Shown piece after piece: positions 37,364-46,041 of a DNA stretch of 64,000 nt. The notes beneath the pieces were generated by a model that was given only the letters and a program-made list of their open reading frames with translations, was not told the origin of the DNA and searched no databases. The stretch spans positions 629,203-693,202 of the forward strand of contig NZ_FNIC01000001.1 in NCBI RefSeq assembly GCF_900103935.1, written 5' to 3'. The position numbers and the translations under genes are program-made. Positions within the stretch are counted from its first letter, which is position 1. Each line of letters begins with the position of its first letter. Source of the stretch: Nocardioides szechwanensis (GTDB lineage: Bacteria > Actinomycetota > Actinomycetes > Propionibacteriales > Nocardioidaceae).

Positions 37364-38101
37364 CAGCTTGTCGGAGAAGAACGCCAGGACCCGGTCGACG
37401 CCCTCCTGCTGGCGGTGCGTGGTGACCGTGGAGTGCTGGCGGCCGGGGAAGTCGACCCGGAGGAACGCGTCGCCGATCTCGTGGCTCAGGGTGTCGAAGC
37501 GGGTGCCGGTCATCGGGTCGCCGTCGTACTGGAGCCCCAGCACCTGGCAGCCGTCCGCCGCTCGCCTCTTCACGACGCCGAGGTCCGCGGGGGAGAGGTT
37601 GAGGTCGGCCGCACGCTTCTTCCCCGGCACGAACGGCACCGACGGCTGGCACACGACCGGCGCGGCCACGGCGTCGTCGACCATCATCGCGAGCGCGAAC
37701 CCGCCGGTGAAGCACATGCCGAGCGCCCCGACGCCCGGGCCGCCGAGCTCGGCGTGCAGCTCGCGGGCGAGGCTGCGCAGCCATCCCGTGACCGGGGAGG
37801 TCTCGCCCGTCGCGAGCTTGGTGAACTCCCGGCTCACGCACACCTGCCGCAGCGCGTTGACGACGGTGAGCGGGTTGAGGCCGGCCTCCGGTTTCCCGAA
37901 CAGGTGCGGCATCACCACGGTGAACCCCGCGGCGACGACCTCCTCACCGAACCCGATCACGTCCGGAGTGAGGCCCGGGATCTCGTGGATGACGATGACA
38001 CCGGGACCGGTGCCCTTCCGGTACGTCGGGTACGTCGCGGTCGTGCCGCGCAGGGTCTCGCCCGTGTGCTCGCCGCGGGTCCAGGTCTCCAGGAGGCTCA
38101 T
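37361..38101 (-). CDS. Dienelactone hydrolase family protein
   Basis: A 246-residue alpha/beta hydrolase of the DLH family. GPGVIVIHEIPGLTPDV (~33-49) is the typical oxyanion region, and the nucleophile elbow GMCFTGGFA (~132-140) uses Cys, as in dienelactone hydrolase. The later GDPMT and GRQHSTV segments supply Asp and His. Enzymes of this family open lactones or cleave esters; its substrate is not evident. It lies between hrpB and a VOC gene with no KstR box, so involvement in steroid degradation is uncertain. Confidence 0.82.
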   Translation of the reverse strand: MSLLETWTRGEHTGETLRGTTATYPTYRKGTGPGVIVIHEIPGLTPDVIGFGEEVVAAGFTVVMPHLFGKPEAGLNPLTVVNALRQVCVSREFTKLATGETSPVTGWLRSLARELHAELGGPGVGALGMCFTGGFALAMMVDDAVAAPVVCQPSVPFVPGKKRAADLNLSPADLGVVKRRAADGCQVLGLQYDGDPMTGTRFDTLSHEIGDAFLRVDFPGRQHSTVTTHRQQEGVDRVLAFFSDKL

Positions 38102-38154
38102 GCGCTGAGTATGTCGGGCCCCGGATGTCGGTACCGCAGACTAGCGTCGGGGAC

Positions 38155-38502
38155 ATGACCGTTTCCCTTGCCATGATCACGTTCGACAGTCCTGATCCGG
38201 TGCCGCTCGCCGAGTGGTGGGCCGCCCAGACCGGCGCCGAGGTGGGCGACACCAACGGCGGCTGGTTCGTCACCATCTCCGGCGGCTCGATCCCGGTGCG
38301 CCTCGGCTTCCAGAAGGTCTCCGACCCGACCCCGGGCAAGAACAAGGTGCACCTCGACCTGCTGGCCTCCGACATCGACGCCGAGGCCGGCCGCCTGGTC
38401 GAGGCCGGTGCCACCGAGGTGGCCCGCCAGGACATGGGCGGCTTCCGCTGGATCACGCTGGCCGACCCGCAGGGCAACCAGTTCTGCGTCGCTGCCGGCT
38501 GA
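38155..38502 (+). CDS. VOC/glyoxalase-fold protein
   Basis: A 115-residue single vicinal-oxygen-chelate module of the glyoxalase-like (Glyoxalase_6) type. LAEWWAAQTGAEVG and NKVHLDLLASDIDAEAGRLVEAGATEV, then FRWITLADPQGNQFCV at the end, are standard. ATG 38155 is chosen because TAGCGT (38142-38147) is a -10 exactly 7 nt upstream, predicting a leaderless mRNA; an in-frame ATG at 38125 lies upstream of this -10. Function unknown. It is translationally coupled to the next gene (TGATG). Confidence 0.75.
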   Translation: MTVSLAMITFDSPDPVPLAEWWAAQTGAEVGDTNGGWFVTISGGSIPVRLGFQKVSDPTPGKNKVHLDLLASDIDAEAGRLVEAGATEVARQDMGGFRWITLADPQGNQFCVAAG

Positions 38503-39728
38503 TGCCCGACCTGCCCGTCCTGGACCCGACCGAGCAGCGCGTCCTGGGGAGCCTCCTCGAGAAGGAGCGCACGGTCCCGGCGACCTACCCGCTCTCGCTC
38601 AACGCGCTTCGGACCGCCTGCAACCAGACCAGCAGCCGCGACCCGATCAGCGACTACGACGAGGCGACCGTCGAGCGGGTCGCGCGCGAGCTCAAGGACC
38701 GCGGCCTGGTGCGCATCGTCTGGGCGGCGACGGGGCGCCGGACGCTGAAGTACCACCAGACGCTGGCCGAGGAGCTCTCGCTCACCGACGCCGAGCGGGC
38801 ACTGGTCACGGTCCTGCTGCTGCGGGGTCCGCAGGCGCCCGGCGAGCTGCGCTCGCGCACCGAGCGGCTGCACCACTTCCCCGACCGGGAGTCGGTGGAG
38901 GAGACCTTGGCGCGGATGGCCGAGCGACCGACGCCACTGGTGCGCGAGCTCCCGCGTCGTCCCGGTCAGCACGACAACCGCTGGGTGCACCTGCTCGGTC
39001 CCGTCGACGAGGGCGCTTCCCCCGCCCCGGCGGCGGGAGACGCTCCGGCGGCCGACTTCGAGAGCGTGATCGCCGACGGCGGTGACGCGCGCGACGACCG
39101 CGTGCGGGCGGCCTACGGCACGGTCGCGGAGACGTACGCCGACCGGCTCGGCAACGAGATCGAGGGGCTGCCGTTCGAGCGGTGGCTCCTCGACCGGGTC
39201 GCTGAGCACGCGGGGGAGCAGCCTGTGGTCGAGGTCGGCTGCGGTCCCGGGCACGTCACGGCCTACCTCGCATCGGCGGGAGCCGCGGCGACCGGGCTCG
39301 ACCTCACGCCCCAGATGGTCGAGGAGGCCCGGCGCCGCCACCCCGGCGTGTCCTACGAGGTCGGCGACCTGCGCCGCCTGATGCGGCCCACGACGAGTGA
39401 CGGCTGGGGCGCGGTGCTCGCGTGGTACTCCCTCATCCACCTCGCGCCCTCGGAGCTCCCCGACGCGGTCGCCGCGCTGGTGCGCCCGTTGCGACCGGGC
39501 GGCTGGCTGGTGCTGGCGATGCACGCGGGGCCGGCCGGCGTACGCCACTGCGACTCGTGGTTCGACCTCGACATCTCCCTCGACTTCGTCTTCCACGGAC
39601 CGGCCCGGGTGCGGCAGGTCGTCGAGGAGGCCGGGCTCACCGACGTCGAGTGGTACCACCGCGGGCCCGTCCTCAGCCGCGGCGAGACCTCCGAGCGGCT
39701 CTACGTGGTGGCGCGGAAGCCGATCTGA
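38502..39728 (+). CDS. DUF480 (YceH) winged-helix fused to SAM methyltransferase
   Basis: A 408-residue fusion. Residues ~1-165 are a DUF480/YceH protein (LDPTEQRVLGSLLEKERTVP, YPLSLNALRTACNQ, SRDP, ARMAERPTPLVRELPRRPGQ), a tandem winged-helix family usually alone in E. coli-type YceH. After an Ala/Pro linker (~168-190), residues ~200-405 form a class I methyltransferase (VVEVGCGPGHVTAYLA, DLTPQMVEEARRR, LIHLAPSELPDAV, LRPGGWLVLAMH). The start overlaps the VOC stop. The pairing suggests a nucleic-acid- or protein-linked methylation, but the substrate cannot be named. Confidence 0.83.
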   Translation: MPDLPVLDPTEQRVLGSLLEKERTVPATYPLSLNALRTACNQTSSRDPISDYDEATVERVARELKDRGLVRIVWAATGRRTLKYHQTLAEELSLTDAERALVTVLLLRGPQAPGELRSRTERLHHFPDRESVEETLARMAERPTPLVRELPRRPGQHDNRWVHLLGPVDEGASPAPAAGDAPAADFESVIADGGDARDDRVRAAYGTVAETYADRLGNEIEGLPFERWLLDRVAEHAGEQPVVEVGCGPGHVTAYLASAGAAATGLDLTPQMVEEARRRHPGVSYEVGDLRRLMRPTTSDGWGAVLAWYSLIHLAPSELPDAVAALVRPLRPGGWLVLAMHAGPAGVRHCDSWFDLDISLDFVFHGPARVRQVVEEAGLTDVEWYHRGPVLSRGETSERLYVVARKPI

Positions 39729-39732
39729 CCGC

Positions 39733-40611
39733 TCAGGCGAGCGTGAGCACCACGTCGGCGAGCACGGGGGAGCCGTCGCGGTCGCCGCCGGCGATGGCGG
39801 CGGACGCGACGATGCGGCCGTCGTCGCGCCAGCCCTGCACGCGGATCGTCTCGCCGGGGAACACCACGCCCGCGAAGCGGCCGCTGAAGCCTGCGACAGC
39901 AGAGGCGTCGCCGCCCAGCAGCGTGTCGGTGAGCTCGCGCAGCACGATCCCGTAGGAGCACAGGCCGTGCAGGATCGGCACCGGGAAGCCCGCGGTCGCC
40001 GCGAAGGCGGGGTCGGCGTGGAGCGGGTTGCGGTCGCCGCAGAGCCGGTAGAGCAGCGCCTGCTGCGGGGTCACGTCGTACGACGTGTCGGCGTCGGGCG
40101 CGCGGTCGGGGAGCTCGACCTTCTCGGAGCTGCCCCGGTCGCCGCCCCAGCCGCCCTCACCCTTGACGAACATCGACGAGCGGACGGTCCACAGCTCCTC
40201 GCCCGAGGGGGAGCGGGCGACACCCTCCTGCCAGATGACGGCGGCCTTGCCCTTGTCCCAGATCTCGCTGATCCGGGTGGAGAGGGTGGCGGTGCCGGAG
40301 GTGGGCAGCGGCGCGGAGACCGAGATCGACTGAGCACCGTGCACGACCTGCGCGAGGTTGAGCTCGCAGCCGGGCAGGTCGAGCGGCGGCGGGTCGGTGT
40401 CGTGGAACGTCGGCACGACGACCCCGAACGACGGCAGCACCTGCAGTCCGGGCCCGTCGAGGGTGTAGCGCAGGGCGTCGGGGGAGAGGTTGTCACCCGG
40501 ACGGGACCCCGCGCCGACGCCCAGGTGGTAGAGCAGCACGTCGCTGGCCGACCACGAGAACTCACGCGTGCCGACGTCGGCACCGATGGCGACGGACGGG
40601 TCGATCGGCAT
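39733..40611 (-). CDS. hsd4B: Hsd4B-type MaoC 2-enoyl-CoA hydratase
   Basis: A 292-residue double hot-dog hydratase similar to Hsd4B (Rv3538). The N-terminal half (~1-145) is the degenerate domain. The C-terminal half carries the hydratase motif YRLCGDRNPLHADPAFAATAGFPVPILHGLC (~197-227) with the catalytic Asp and His. GVVFPGETIRVQGW follows. Hsd4B hydrates steroid 24-enoyl-CoA in the first cycle of side-chain beta-oxidation. ATG 40611 overlaps the kstD stop by 3-4 nt, so the two are coupled, as in Mycobacterium where kstD and hsd4B are adjacent. Confidence 0.87.
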   Translation of the reverse strand: MPIDPSVAIGADVGTREFSWSASDVLLYHLGVGAGSRPGDNLSPDALRYTLDGPGLQVLPSFGVVVPTFHDTDPPPLDLPGCELNLAQVVHGAQSISVSAPLPTSGTATLSTRISEIWDKGKAAVIWQEGVARSPSGEELWTVRSSMFVKGEGGWGGDRGSSEKVELPDRAPDADTSYDVTPQQALLYRLCGDRNPLHADPAFAATAGFPVPILHGLCSYGIVLRELTDTLLGGDASAVAGFSGRFAGVVFPGETIRVQGWRDDGRIVASAAIAGGDRDGSPVLADVVLTLA

Positions 40612-42302
40612 CAGGCGGTCTCGTTCGCGCTGGCCCCGGCGATGTCCTCGGCGGCGAGGTAGCCGAACGCCATGGCCGGCCCGATCGTCGCTCCTGGGCC
40701 GGCGTAGGTGCGGCCCATGACCGCGGACGACACGTTGCCGGCGGCGTAGAGGCCGGCGATGACCGAGCCGTCGGCGCGCAGCACGCGGGCGTGCTCGTCG
40801 GTGACCAGTCCGCCCTTCGTGCCGAGGTCGCCCGGCACGATCTTCACCGCGTAGAACGGGCCCTGGTCGATGGTGTGGAGCGAGGGGTTCGGCTTGACCG
40901 TCGGGTCGGAGTAGTACTTGTCGTAGGCCGACTCGCCGCGGTGGAAGTCCTCGTCGGTGCCACTGCGGGCGAAGTCGTTGAAGCGCTCGACCGTCGCGGC
41001 CAGCCGCTCGGCCGGTACGTCGATCTCGGCGGCGAGCGCCTCGATCGTGTCGGCCTTGCGGATCACGCCGGTCTTGAACCAGCGCCCCGGGAACGGCTGG
41101 CGCGGCATCAGGCCGGCGAAGACGTAGCGGTTGCGGTAGCGCTGGTCGATGACCATCCAGGACGGGACGTGACCCACGCCGGTCGCCTCGCCGGCGTAGA
41201 TCTCGTGCACCGCCTCGACGTACGGCAGCGCCTCGTTCATGTAGCGCTCGCCGGCCTGGTTGACGATCATCGAGCCGGGCAGGTTGCGCTCCGCCAGGCA
41301 GAACCACGGGCCGTTGGGCAGCGGGATCGTCGGGCCCCACCAGGCGTCGTCGAGCAGGTCGGTCTCGGCGCCCGCGGCGATGCCCGCGAGGATGCCGCCG
41401 CCGGTGTTGAACTCGGAGCCGGTCGTCCACTCCACCGAGGTCGGCTGTGGCTGGTACTTCTCGCGCATCTCGAGGTTGCGCTCGAAGCCTCCGCTGCCGA
41501 GGATCACGCCACGCCGGGCGCGTACGACGGACTCACGCCCGCCCTGCGTGACCCGGACGCCGACCACGCGGCCGTCCTCGATCACCAGCCCGGTCAGCTC
41601 GGTCTCGTAGTGGACGGGCACGCCCGCGTCGACCAGGCCCTTGCGCAGGCCGATCGCGATCGCGTTGCCCATCGCGTACATCTTGCGTCCGCGTAGGCCG
41701 GCGAGGATCCGGTTGAGCAGCACCTTGACCATGGTGATCGGGCCCTGCAGGGTCCGCAGGCCGAGGCTGATCTTCCGGAAGTCGGCCTGCGTAACGATCA
41801 TGTTGGCCGGCGCCTTGGTGTACTGCGGGTGCAGGCGGTCCAGCTCGTCGCCGAGGAAGCGCGCGTCCAGCGGGATCGGCTCGCAGCTGCGGCCGGCGGG
41901 GCGGCCGCCGGGCGACTCGGGGTGGTAGTCGGCGTAGTCGGGCACCCATGTGAAGCGCAGCGGCGTGTGGTCGCGGATGAACTCCAGGACCTCCGGGCCG
42001 CGGTCGATGTAGGTGTCGCGGCGCACCTTGGGCACGACGTCGCCGACGATCGAGTCGAGGTAGCGCTTGGACTCCGCGGGCGCGTCGGCCTGGCCGGCCG
42101 CCTTGAGGGCGTAGTTGCCGGGCATCCAGACGCCGCCGCCGCTGCGGGCGGTCGAGCCGCCGAAGTAGGCGCTCTTCTCGATCAGGATGGTGTCGAGGCC
42201 GTTCTTCGCCGACGCCAGCGCGGCTGTCATCCCGGCGCCGCCGGCACCGACGACGACCACGTCCACGACGTCCGGAAGCGCGCCGGAGGAGGGGGTGCTC
42301 AT
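40611..42302 (-). CDS. kstD: 3-ketosteroid delta1-dehydrogenase KstD
   Basis: A 563-residue flavoprotein of the KstD/fumarate-reductase-like family. The FAD motif VVVVGAGGAGMTAALA is at ~15-30, the family segment GGSTARSGGGVWMPGNYAL at ~48-66 and the C-terminal AAGNVSSAVMGRTYAGPGATIGPAMAFGYLAAEDI at ~520-554. KstD introduces the 1,2 double bond in ring A of androstenedione and 9-hydroxy derivatives. On the minus strand TACAGT (42316-42311) is a -10 8 nt before the ATG, so the transcript is probably leaderless, and the KstR box overlaps this promoter. Length is typical (560-570). Confidence 0.9.
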   Translation of the reverse strand: MSTPSSGALPDVVDVVVVGAGGAGMTAALASAKNGLDTILIEKSAYFGGSTARSGGGVWMPGNYALKAAGQADAPAESKRYLDSIVGDVVPKVRRDTYIDRGPEVLEFIRDHTPLRFTWVPDYADYHPESPGGRPAGRSCEPIPLDARFLGDELDRLHPQYTKAPANMIVTQADFRKISLGLRTLQGPITMVKVLLNRILAGLRGRKMYAMGNAIAIGLRKGLVDAGVPVHYETELTGLVIEDGRVVGVRVTQGGRESVVRARRGVILGSGGFERNLEMREKYQPQPTSVEWTTGSEFNTGGGILAGIAAGAETDLLDDAWWGPTIPLPNGPWFCLAERNLPGSMIVNQAGERYMNEALPYVEAVHEIYAGEATGVGHVPSWMVIDQRYRNRYVFAGLMPRQPFPGRWFKTGVIRKADTIEALAAEIDVPAERLAATVERFNDFARSGTDEDFHRGESAYDKYYSDPTVKPNPSLHTIDQGPFYAVKIVPGDLGTKGGLVTDEHARVLRADGSVIAGLYAAGNVSSAVMGRTYAGPGATIGPAMAFGYLAAEDIAGASANETA

Positions 42303-42310
42303 GGCGCAAA

Positions 42311-42330
42311 ACTGTAACAGGTTCTACTGT
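42311..42330. promoter_or_regulatory. Symmetric KstR operator with two -10 elements (kstD / hsaE)
   Basis: TGTAACAGGTTCTA (42313-42326) is an exact KstR consensus match in the middle of only 34 bp separating the divergent start codons. Minus-strand TACAGT (42316-42311) and plus-strand TACTGT (42325-42330) flank and overlap it. They predict transcripts starting at or within one or two bases of the kstD ATG and the hsaE GTG. Confidence 0.87.
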
Positions 42331-42336
42331 TGACCC

Positions 42337-43146
42337 GTGAGCAACCAGGACGCCATCGACGCCGCCGTCGGACGACTCTCGCAGGCGTTGGCGACCCGGG
42401 TCCCGTGTGCGCCCGTGCGCGACCTGATCGGCGACGACCTCCCGGCGGCGTACGCCGTGCAGCAGGGGCTGGTCCAGGCACGCCTTGCCGGGGGAGCGAC
42501 GGTCGTGGGCCGCAAGATCGGGGCCACCTCGGAGGCCGTGCAGCGGCAGCTCGGCGTCGACCAGCCCGACTTCGGCTACCTGCTCAGCGACATGGACGTG
42601 AGCCACGGCGCCGCCGAGGGCGGGCCCCCGATCTCGATGCGGACGCTGCTCCAGCCCCGGGTCGAGGGTGAGGTCGCGTTCGTGCTCGCCCGCGACATCG
42701 ACCCGGAGGACGAGGCCGAGATCACGATCGAGCTGGTGCGCGACGCGGTCGAGGTGGCGCTGCCGGCCCTCGAGATCGTCGACTCGCGGATCGCCGACTG
42801 GGCCATCGGGTTCACCGACACGGTCGCCGACAACGCGTCGAGCGGGCTCTTCGTGGTCGGCACCGAGGGACTCCCGCTCAGTGGGATCGAGCCCCGTGAC
42901 GTCGCCATGTCCCTCACCATCAACGGCGAGGAGCGCTCGGCGGGCAACGGCGCGGCCTGCCTCGGCGACCCGCTCGAGGCGCTGCGCTGGCTGGCCGTGC
43001 AGGCCCACCGGTTCGGCGACCCGCTGCGAGCCGGCCACCTCATCCTGTCCGGGGCCCTGGGCCCGTTCGTGCCGTTCGCCCCGGGTGACCGGGTCGTGGC
43101 CACCATCAGCGGCTTCGCGCCGCTCAGCGTCACTTTCGAGGAGTGA
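42337..43146 (+). CDS. hsaE: HsaE, 2-hydroxypenta-2,4-dienoate hydratase
   Basis: A 269-residue hydratase of the fumarylacetoacetase-like 2-oxopent-4-enoate hydratase family. [26 protein letters not shown] (~52-77), [12 protein letters not shown] (~109-120) and [13 protein letters not shown] (~165) are conserved. It hydrates 2-hydroxyhexa-2,4-dienoate released by HsaD. The GTG start has no Shine-Dalgarno site but follows its -10 by 6 nt, consistent with leaderless translation. hsaE-hsaG-hsaF occur in this order in mycobacteria opposite kstD, and the layout here is identical. Confidence 0.9.
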   Translation: MSNQDAIDAAVGRLSQALATRVPCAPVRDLIGDDLPAAYAVQQGLVQARLAGGATVVGRKIGATSEAVQRQLGVDQPDFGYLLSDMDVSHGAAEGGPPISMRTLLQPRVEGEVAFVLARDIDPEDEAEITIELVRDAVEVALPALEIVDSRIADWAIGFTDTVADNASSGLFVVGTEGLPLSGIEPRDVAMSLTINGEERSAGNGAACLGDPLEALRWLAVQAHRFGDPLRAGHLILSGALGPFVPFAPGDRVVATISGFAPLSVTFEE

Positions 43147-43151
43147 GCACC

Positions 43152-44057
43152 ATGAGCAAGTTGACCGCAGCCATCGTCGGGCCCGGCAACATCGGCACCG
43201 ACCTGATGTACAAGCTGCTGCGCAGCGACGTGGTCGAGCCGCGCTGGATGATCGGCGTCGACCCGGCGTCCGAGGGCCTCCGCCTCGCCGCCGACAAGGG
43301 GCTCGAGTCGAGCCACGAGGGCGTCGACTGGTTGCTCAAGCAGGACGTGCTGCCCGACCTGATCTTCGAGGCCACCTCGGCCTACGTGCACCGTGAGTAC
43401 GCCCCTCGCTACGAGGAGGCCGGCATTGTCGCGGTCGACCTCACGCCCGCCGCGGTCGGACCCGCCGTGATCCCGCCGGTCAACGGCGAGGAGCACGTGG
43501 CGAAGATGAACGTCAACATGATCACCTGCGGTGGTCAGGCGACGATCCCGATGGTGGCCGCCGTCTCGCGCGCCGCCACGGTGTCGTACGCCGAGATCGT
43601 CGCCTCGGTGTCCTCGATGTCGGCCGGCCCGGGCACGCGCGCCAACATCGACGAGTTCACCCGCACCACCGCGGCGGGGGTGGAGACGATCGGTGGCGCC
43701 GCCCGTGGCAAGGCGATCATCATCCTCAACCCGGCCGAGCCGCCGATGATCATGCGCGACACGATCTACTGCGCGGTCGCCCCGGATGCCGACCGGGACG
43801 CGATCATCGCCAGCATCTTCGCGATGGAGAAGGCGGTCCAGGAGTACGTCCCGGGCTACCGGCTCCTCCAGGAGCCCCAGATCGACGAGCCGTCAGCGGC
43901 CACCCAGGGCCAGACCAAGGTGTCGATCTTCGTCGAGGTGGAGGGCGCGGGCGACTTCCTGCCGCCGTACGCCGGCAACCTCGACATCATGACCGCCGCC
44001 GCCGCGCGGGTCGGCGACAACATCGCCCGTTCGATCCTCGCAACCAACGGTGGTTGA
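43152..44057 (+). CDS. hsaG: HsaG, acylating acetaldehyde/propanal dehydrogenase
   Basis: A 301-residue acylating aldehyde dehydrogenase (MhpF/HsaG family). The nucleotide motif [16 protein letters not shown] is at ~8-23, FEATSAYVH near 74, the catalytic Cys in [12 protein letters not shown] (~124-135) and [17 protein letters not shown] near 160. It oxidises propanal from HsaF to propionyl-CoA in a channelled complex. ATG 43152 (GAGGAG upstream) is preferred to GTG 43143, which overlaps the hsaE stop. A hairpin lies between this gene and hsaF. Confidence 0.9.
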   Translation: MSKLTAAIVGPGNIGTDLMYKLLRSDVVEPRWMIGVDPASEGLRLAADKGLESSHEGVDWLLKQDVLPDLIFEATSAYVHREYAPRYEEAGIVAVDLTPAAVGPAVIPPVNGEEHVAKMNVNMITCGGQATIPMVAAVSRAATVSYAEIVASVSSMSAGPGTRANIDEFTRTTAAGVETIGGAARGKAIIILNPAEPPMIMRDTIYCAVAPDADRDAIIASIFAMEKAVQEYVPGYRLLQEPQIDEPSAATQGQTKVSIFVEVEGAGDFLPPYAGNLDIMTAAAARVGDNIARSILATNGG

Positions 44058-44087
44058 GGTGCGAGCGAAGCGAGCCTCGAAACCACC
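44049..44087 (+). repeat. GAGCGAAGCGAG hairpin between hsaG and hsaF
   Basis: GGTGGTT pairs with AACCACC and GAGG with CCTC around the symmetric core GCGAGCGAAGCGAGC. It begins inside the last codons of hsaG and ends 18 nt before hsaF. It may attenuate or process the operon mRNA; unlike the other elements here it sits inside an operon. Confidence 0.62.
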
Positions 44088-44105
44088 CCTCCGGAAGGCA
44101 CTCCG

Positions 44106-45182
44106 ATGAACGACCGCGACACCCTGACCCGTACCTGGTCTGACGACCTGGACCTGCGCCTCACCGACACCTGCCTGCGCGACGGGTCGCACCACAAGCG
44201 GCACCAGTTCACCGCGCAGGAGGTCCACGACATCGTCGAGGCGCTGGACGACTCCGGCGTACCCGTCATCGAGGTCACCCACGGCGACGGCCTCGGCGGC
44301 TCGTCGTTCAACTACGGCTTCTCCCGCACTCCGGAGCAGGAGCTGATCAAGATCGCGGCGGAGACCGCCAAGCGAGCCAAGATCGCGTTCCTGATGCTGC
44401 CCGGTGTGGGCACCAAGGACGACATCCGCGCCGCGCAGGACAACGGCGGCCAGATCTGTCGGATCGCGACGCACTGCACCGAGGCCGACACCTCGATCCA
44501 GCACTTCGGGCTGGCCCGCGAGCTCGGCCTCGAGACCGTCGGCTTCCTGATGATGAGCCACACGCAGCCGCCCGAGGTGCTCGCCAAGCAGGCCCGGATC
44601 ATGGTCGACGCCGGCAACCAGTGCGTCTACGTCGTCGACTCCGCCGGTGCGCTCGTCATGGAGCAGACCGCCGACCGGGTCGCGGCCGTCGTCGCCGAGA
44701 TCGGCCACGAGGCCACCGTCGGCTTCCACGGCCACGAGAACCTCGGCCTCGGCGTCGCCAACACCGTCATCGCCGCCCGCGCGGGCGCCACCCAGATCGA
44801 CGGCTCCGTACGCCGTTTCGGTGCCGGTGCGGGCAACACGCCGCTCGAGGCGTTCGTCGGCGTGTGCGACAAGCTCGGCTGGAAGACCGGCATCGACTTC
44901 CTCACCATCGTCGACGCGTCCGAGGACGTCATCAAGCCGGCCATGCCCGAGGAGTGCCAGCTCGACCGGATGACGCTGATGATGGGCTACGCCGGCGTCT
45001 ACTCCTCGTTCCTCAAGCACGCCGGCAACGCCGCGGAGCGCTACGGCGTCTCCGGCGCCAAGATCCTGCTCGAGGCCGGCCGCCGCAAGCTGATCGGCGG
45101 CCAGGAGGACCAGCTCATCGACATCGCCCTGATGCTCAAGGCCGAGCAGGACAAGGTCCGAGCGGACGCCGGCCAGGCGTAG
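44106..45182 (+). CDS. hsaF: HsaF, 4-hydroxy-2-oxoacid aldolase
   Basis: A 358-residue DmpG/HsaF aldolase. The HMGL-like TIM barrel starts with [17 protein letters not shown] (~17-33) carrying the Arg-Asp and metal ligand. [16 protein letters not shown] (~201-216) holds the metal-binding His pair. The C-terminal DmpG communication domain (~290-345; [27 protein letters not shown]) contacts HsaG for aldehyde channelling. It splits 4-hydroxy-2-oxohexanoate into pyruvate and propanal. The stop is 20 nt from the opposed secreted-protein gene. Confidence 0.9.
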   Translation: MNDRDTLTRTWSDDLDLRLTDTCLRDGSHHKRHQFTAQEVHDIVEALDDSGVPVIEVTHGDGLGGSSFNYGFSRTPEQELIKIAAETAKRAKIAFLMLPGVGTKDDIRAAQDNGGQICRIATHCTEADTSIQHFGLARELGLETVGFLMMSHTQPPEVLAKQARIMVDAGNQCVYVVDSAGALVMEQTADRVAAVVAEIGHEATVGFHGHENLGLGVANTVIAARAGATQIDGSVRRFGAGAGNTPLEAFVGVCDKLGWKTGIDFLTIVDASEDVIKPAMPEECQLDRMTLMMGYAGVYSSFLKHAGNAAERYGVSGAKILLEAGRRKLIGGQEDQLIDIALMLKAEQDKVRADAGQA

Positions 45183-45201
45183 CCGGCCGGCGTCCTCCTC
45201 G

Positions 45202-45891
45202 TCAGGCGCGGGGCTGACGAGGCCCGAGCCTCAGGTGCTCACCGACCTGACCACGGGTGCGTGAGTCGTCGGCCCAGGACCTCTCCAGGAAGCGCGGGGA
45301 TGTCACGACGCCCAGTCCGACCCGAACCCATCCTGGGTCGCCGAGGCACGAGCTGGGGATCGAGGCATCGACCCGGTTGACCGACCGGTTGAGGGACCAG
45401 GTCGCCCCCGGGCACGTCACGTCCTGCCCGGAGCCGGAGCGCCTGAGGCTGATGCGCGAGTCGATCGGCTTGGTGGAGAAGTCCACGACGAGCTCGTACG
45501 GCTTGCCCTGAGGGGTCAGGATCTCAGCGACCATCAGGCGGTAGCCCGAGCGACTGAGCTCCCGGACGCGCGACTGAACGACGAGCCGATGGGGCCGATG
45601 GTCGACGACCGTCCTGACGATGTCGGTGGCGCGGTCACGTGGGGCCGGCCTGCTCGTCTCGGACGGGAACTCGAACCGGAGGACGTCGCGACGAGCGTCG
45701 CGGTGCACGACGCGGTGCCCGTCGGCAGCTGCGCGCTGGTGGCTCGATGTCGTCGACAGGGACGCCGCAGCGTTCGCCGACGTCATGAGGGCCGGGGCAG
45801 CGGCGGCGCCGGCAACGAGGAGGGCGGAGGTCGCCACCATGCTGAGCGCGAAGCGGGGACGGGGCCGGTTGTCGTTCTGGGTGGTTGTCAT
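45202..45891 (-). CDS. Predicted secreted protein of unknown function
   Basis: A 229-residue protein starting at ATG 45891 (an in-frame GTG lies 9 nt upstream). Residues ~15-46 look like a signal peptide: basic RPRPR, hydrophobic core, cleavage after an ANA-like motif. The mature part is rich in Arg and Ser with two Cys (CPG and SSCLG) that could form a disulfide. The pattern VAEILTPQGKPYELVVDFST recalls beta-sandwich secreted domains, but no family was recognised. It converges on hsaF and shows no KstR box. Confidence 0.68.
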   Translation of the reverse strand: MTTTQNDNRPRPRFALSMVATSALLVAGAAAAPALMTSANAAASLSTTSSHQRAAADGHRVVHRDARRDVLRFEFPSETSRPAPRDRATDIVRTVVDHRPHRLVVQSRVRELSRSGYRLMVAEILTPQGKPYELVVDFSTKPIDSRISLRRSGSGQDVTCPGATWSLNRSVNRVDASIPSSCLGDPGWVRVGLGVVTSPRFLERSWADDSRTRGQVGEHLRLGPRQPRA

Positions 45892-46041
45892 GAGCCCCAC
45901 GTTGCTCCTGCATGGGTGCCACGGGAAGCGCCCGGGTACTCAGCAGGTCGCGCGCGGCTCCGGTCGGTGGCGGTCACGTGAACACGTGGTCGGCGGTGTC
46001 GACCTCGCGGGTCCACGGGGCCCTGGGTGCAGGATGGGGGC

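Noticed and set aside
37361..39728. DLH hydrolase, VOC and DUF480 genes as part of the sterol regulon
   Set aside because: They lie between sterol operons but have no KstR box and no known steroid role.
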